From the NCBI GenBank assembly GCA_007131045.1, contig SLRI01000119.1:1-6205 (forward strand): a stretch of 6,205 nt of DNA. The letters are read 5' to 3'. This stretch comes from Rhodospirillales bacterium (GTDB lineage: Bacteria; Pseudomonadota; Alphaproteobacteria; Geminicoccales; Geminicoccaceae). Both the position numbers and the translations under genes were made by a program. A model generated the notes under the pieces. The model had not been told where the DNA came from. It made no database searches and saw only the letters and a list, made by a program, of their open reading frames with translations. How positions within the stretch are numbered: the stretch's first letter is position 1; each line of letters begins with the position of its first letter. This document shows positions 5,424 to 6,205 of the stretch, in pieces.

Positions 5424-6205
5424 ATGACGCAGGACTATCGCGATACCGTGTTTCTGCCGCGCACCGGCTTCGGCATGAAGGCGAACTTGCCGCAGCGCGA
5501 GCCCGAATGGCTGGCCCGCTGGGCCTCGCTCGATCTCTATGGCGAGCTGCGCCGGGCATCGCGGGGCCGGGATCCCTTCATCCTCCACGACGGCCCGCCC
5601 TATGCCAACGGCCACCTGCACATGGGCACGGCGCTCAACAAGATCCTCAAGGATATCATCAACAAGAGCCAGCAGATGCTGGGCCGCGACGCCGTCTACG
5701 TGCCGGGCTGGGACTGCCACGGGCTGCCGATCGAGTGGCAGGTCGAGCAGGAATACCGCAAGCGGGGCAAGAACAAGGACGACGTCCCGATCATCGACTT
5801 CAGACGCGAGTGCCGCGAGTTCGCCGCCAAGTGGATCGAAATTCAAAAGGCCGAGTTCGAGCGGCTGGGGGTCACCGGCGACTGGCAGAACCCCTATTCG
5901 ACCATGCACCTGAAGTCCGAGGCCGATATCTATCGCGAGGTGGCGAAATTCCTGCTGAACGGCTCGCTCTATCGCGGCAAGAAGTCGGTGATGTGGTCGC
6001 CGGTCGAGAAGACCGCTCTGGCCGAGGCCGAGGTCGAGTACCACGACCACACCTCGACGACGATCTGGGTGACCTTCCCGCTCACCCGGCCGAGCCGGCC
6101 CTCGCTCGATGGTGCGGCAGTCGTCATCTGGACCACGACGCCCTGGACCATTCCGGCGAACCGGGCGGTCGCCTTCGGGCCCGAGGTCACCTATGCGCTG
6201 CTCGA
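5424..6205 (+). CDS. ileS: Isoleucyl-tRNA synthetase IleRS (N-terminal part, cut by window end)
   Basis: The reading frame is open from the ATG at 5424 to the window end, giving 260 residues of a class I enzyme normally about 900-970 long. It charges tRNA-Ile with isoleucine in the cytoplasm. Clear features are HDGPPYANGHLHMGTALNK (55-73), in which HMGT (66-69) stands in the HIGH position, PGWDCHGLPIEWQVE (94-108) of the active site, and TTTPWTIPANRAV (237-249) at the entry to the editing (CP1) domain. The KMSKS loop and anticodon-binding domain lie beyond the window. The Shine-Dalgarno is weak (GGACAG about 8 bases before the ATG), and the gene begins 18 bases after the ribF stop, so translation may be helped by ribosomes leaving ribF. 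No T-box leader is possible in such a short gap. Confidence 0.97.
   Translation, partial: MTQDYRDTVFLPRTGFGMKANLPQREPEWLARWASLDLYGELRRASRGRDPFILHDGPPYANGHLHMGTALNKILKDIINKSQQMLGRDAVYVPGWDCHGLPIEWQVEQEYRKRGKNKDDVPIIDFRRECREFAAKWIEIQKAEFERLGVTGDWQNPYSTMHLKSEADIYREVAKFLLNGSLYRGKKSVMWSPVEKTALAEAEVEYHDHTSTTIWVTFPLTRPSRPSLDGAAVVIWTTTPWTIPANRAVAFGPEVTYALL

Noticed and set aside
4422..6050. 542-codon minus-strand open frame antisense to ribF and ileS
   Set aside because: It covers two genes with unmistakable motifs on the other strand, has no recognisable domain itself, and reflects codon bias.

Overview
The window is GC-rich chromosomal DNA that looks like an alphaproteobacterium. The lineage call is an inference from GC-skewed codon choice, the SdhC and IleRS sequence style, and the sdhC-sdhD order; it cannot be fixed from this sequence alone. 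The genes are mostly core metabolism plus two type II secretion genes. No transposase, integrase, phage gene, CRISPR array, tRNA or rRNA gene was recognised.

Layout. (1) Positions 1-545, minus strand: the start of an sdh operon. sdhC (membrane anchor of succinate dehydrogenase) is followed 17 bases later by the first codons of a probable sdhD, which leaves the window. A good sigma70-type promoter (perfect TTGACA -35) lies upstream of sdhC. (2) 624-1061, plus strand: a single small gene for a phosphatase-like-fold protein with a rhodanese-type CRSGTRS loop (TIGR01244/DUF442 family). (3) 1058-4195, minus strand: a two-gene type II secretion unit, gspD (outer-membrane secretin, predicted lipoprotein) then gspO (prepilin peptidase). 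gspO converges with the small gene, and the two stop codons share one CTAG. (4) 4196-4457: a divergent intergenic region with an AT-rich core. (5) 4458-6205, plus strand: ribF (riboflavin kinase/FAD synthetase), then 18 bases later ileS (isoleucyl-tRNA synthetase), cut by the window end.

How the genes relate. RibF makes the FAD that the succinate dehydrogenase flavoprotein needs, but the two loci are separate here and no regulatory link is visible. GspD and GspO belong to one secretion machine: GspO processes the pseudopilins and GspD forms the outer-membrane channel. The other gsp genes are not in the window.

I did not find a convincing undescribed system. The observations most worth a second look are the lipidated secretin with a long N-terminal spacer and a Pro/Ala-rich C-terminal tail, and the apparently detached gspD-gspO pair.
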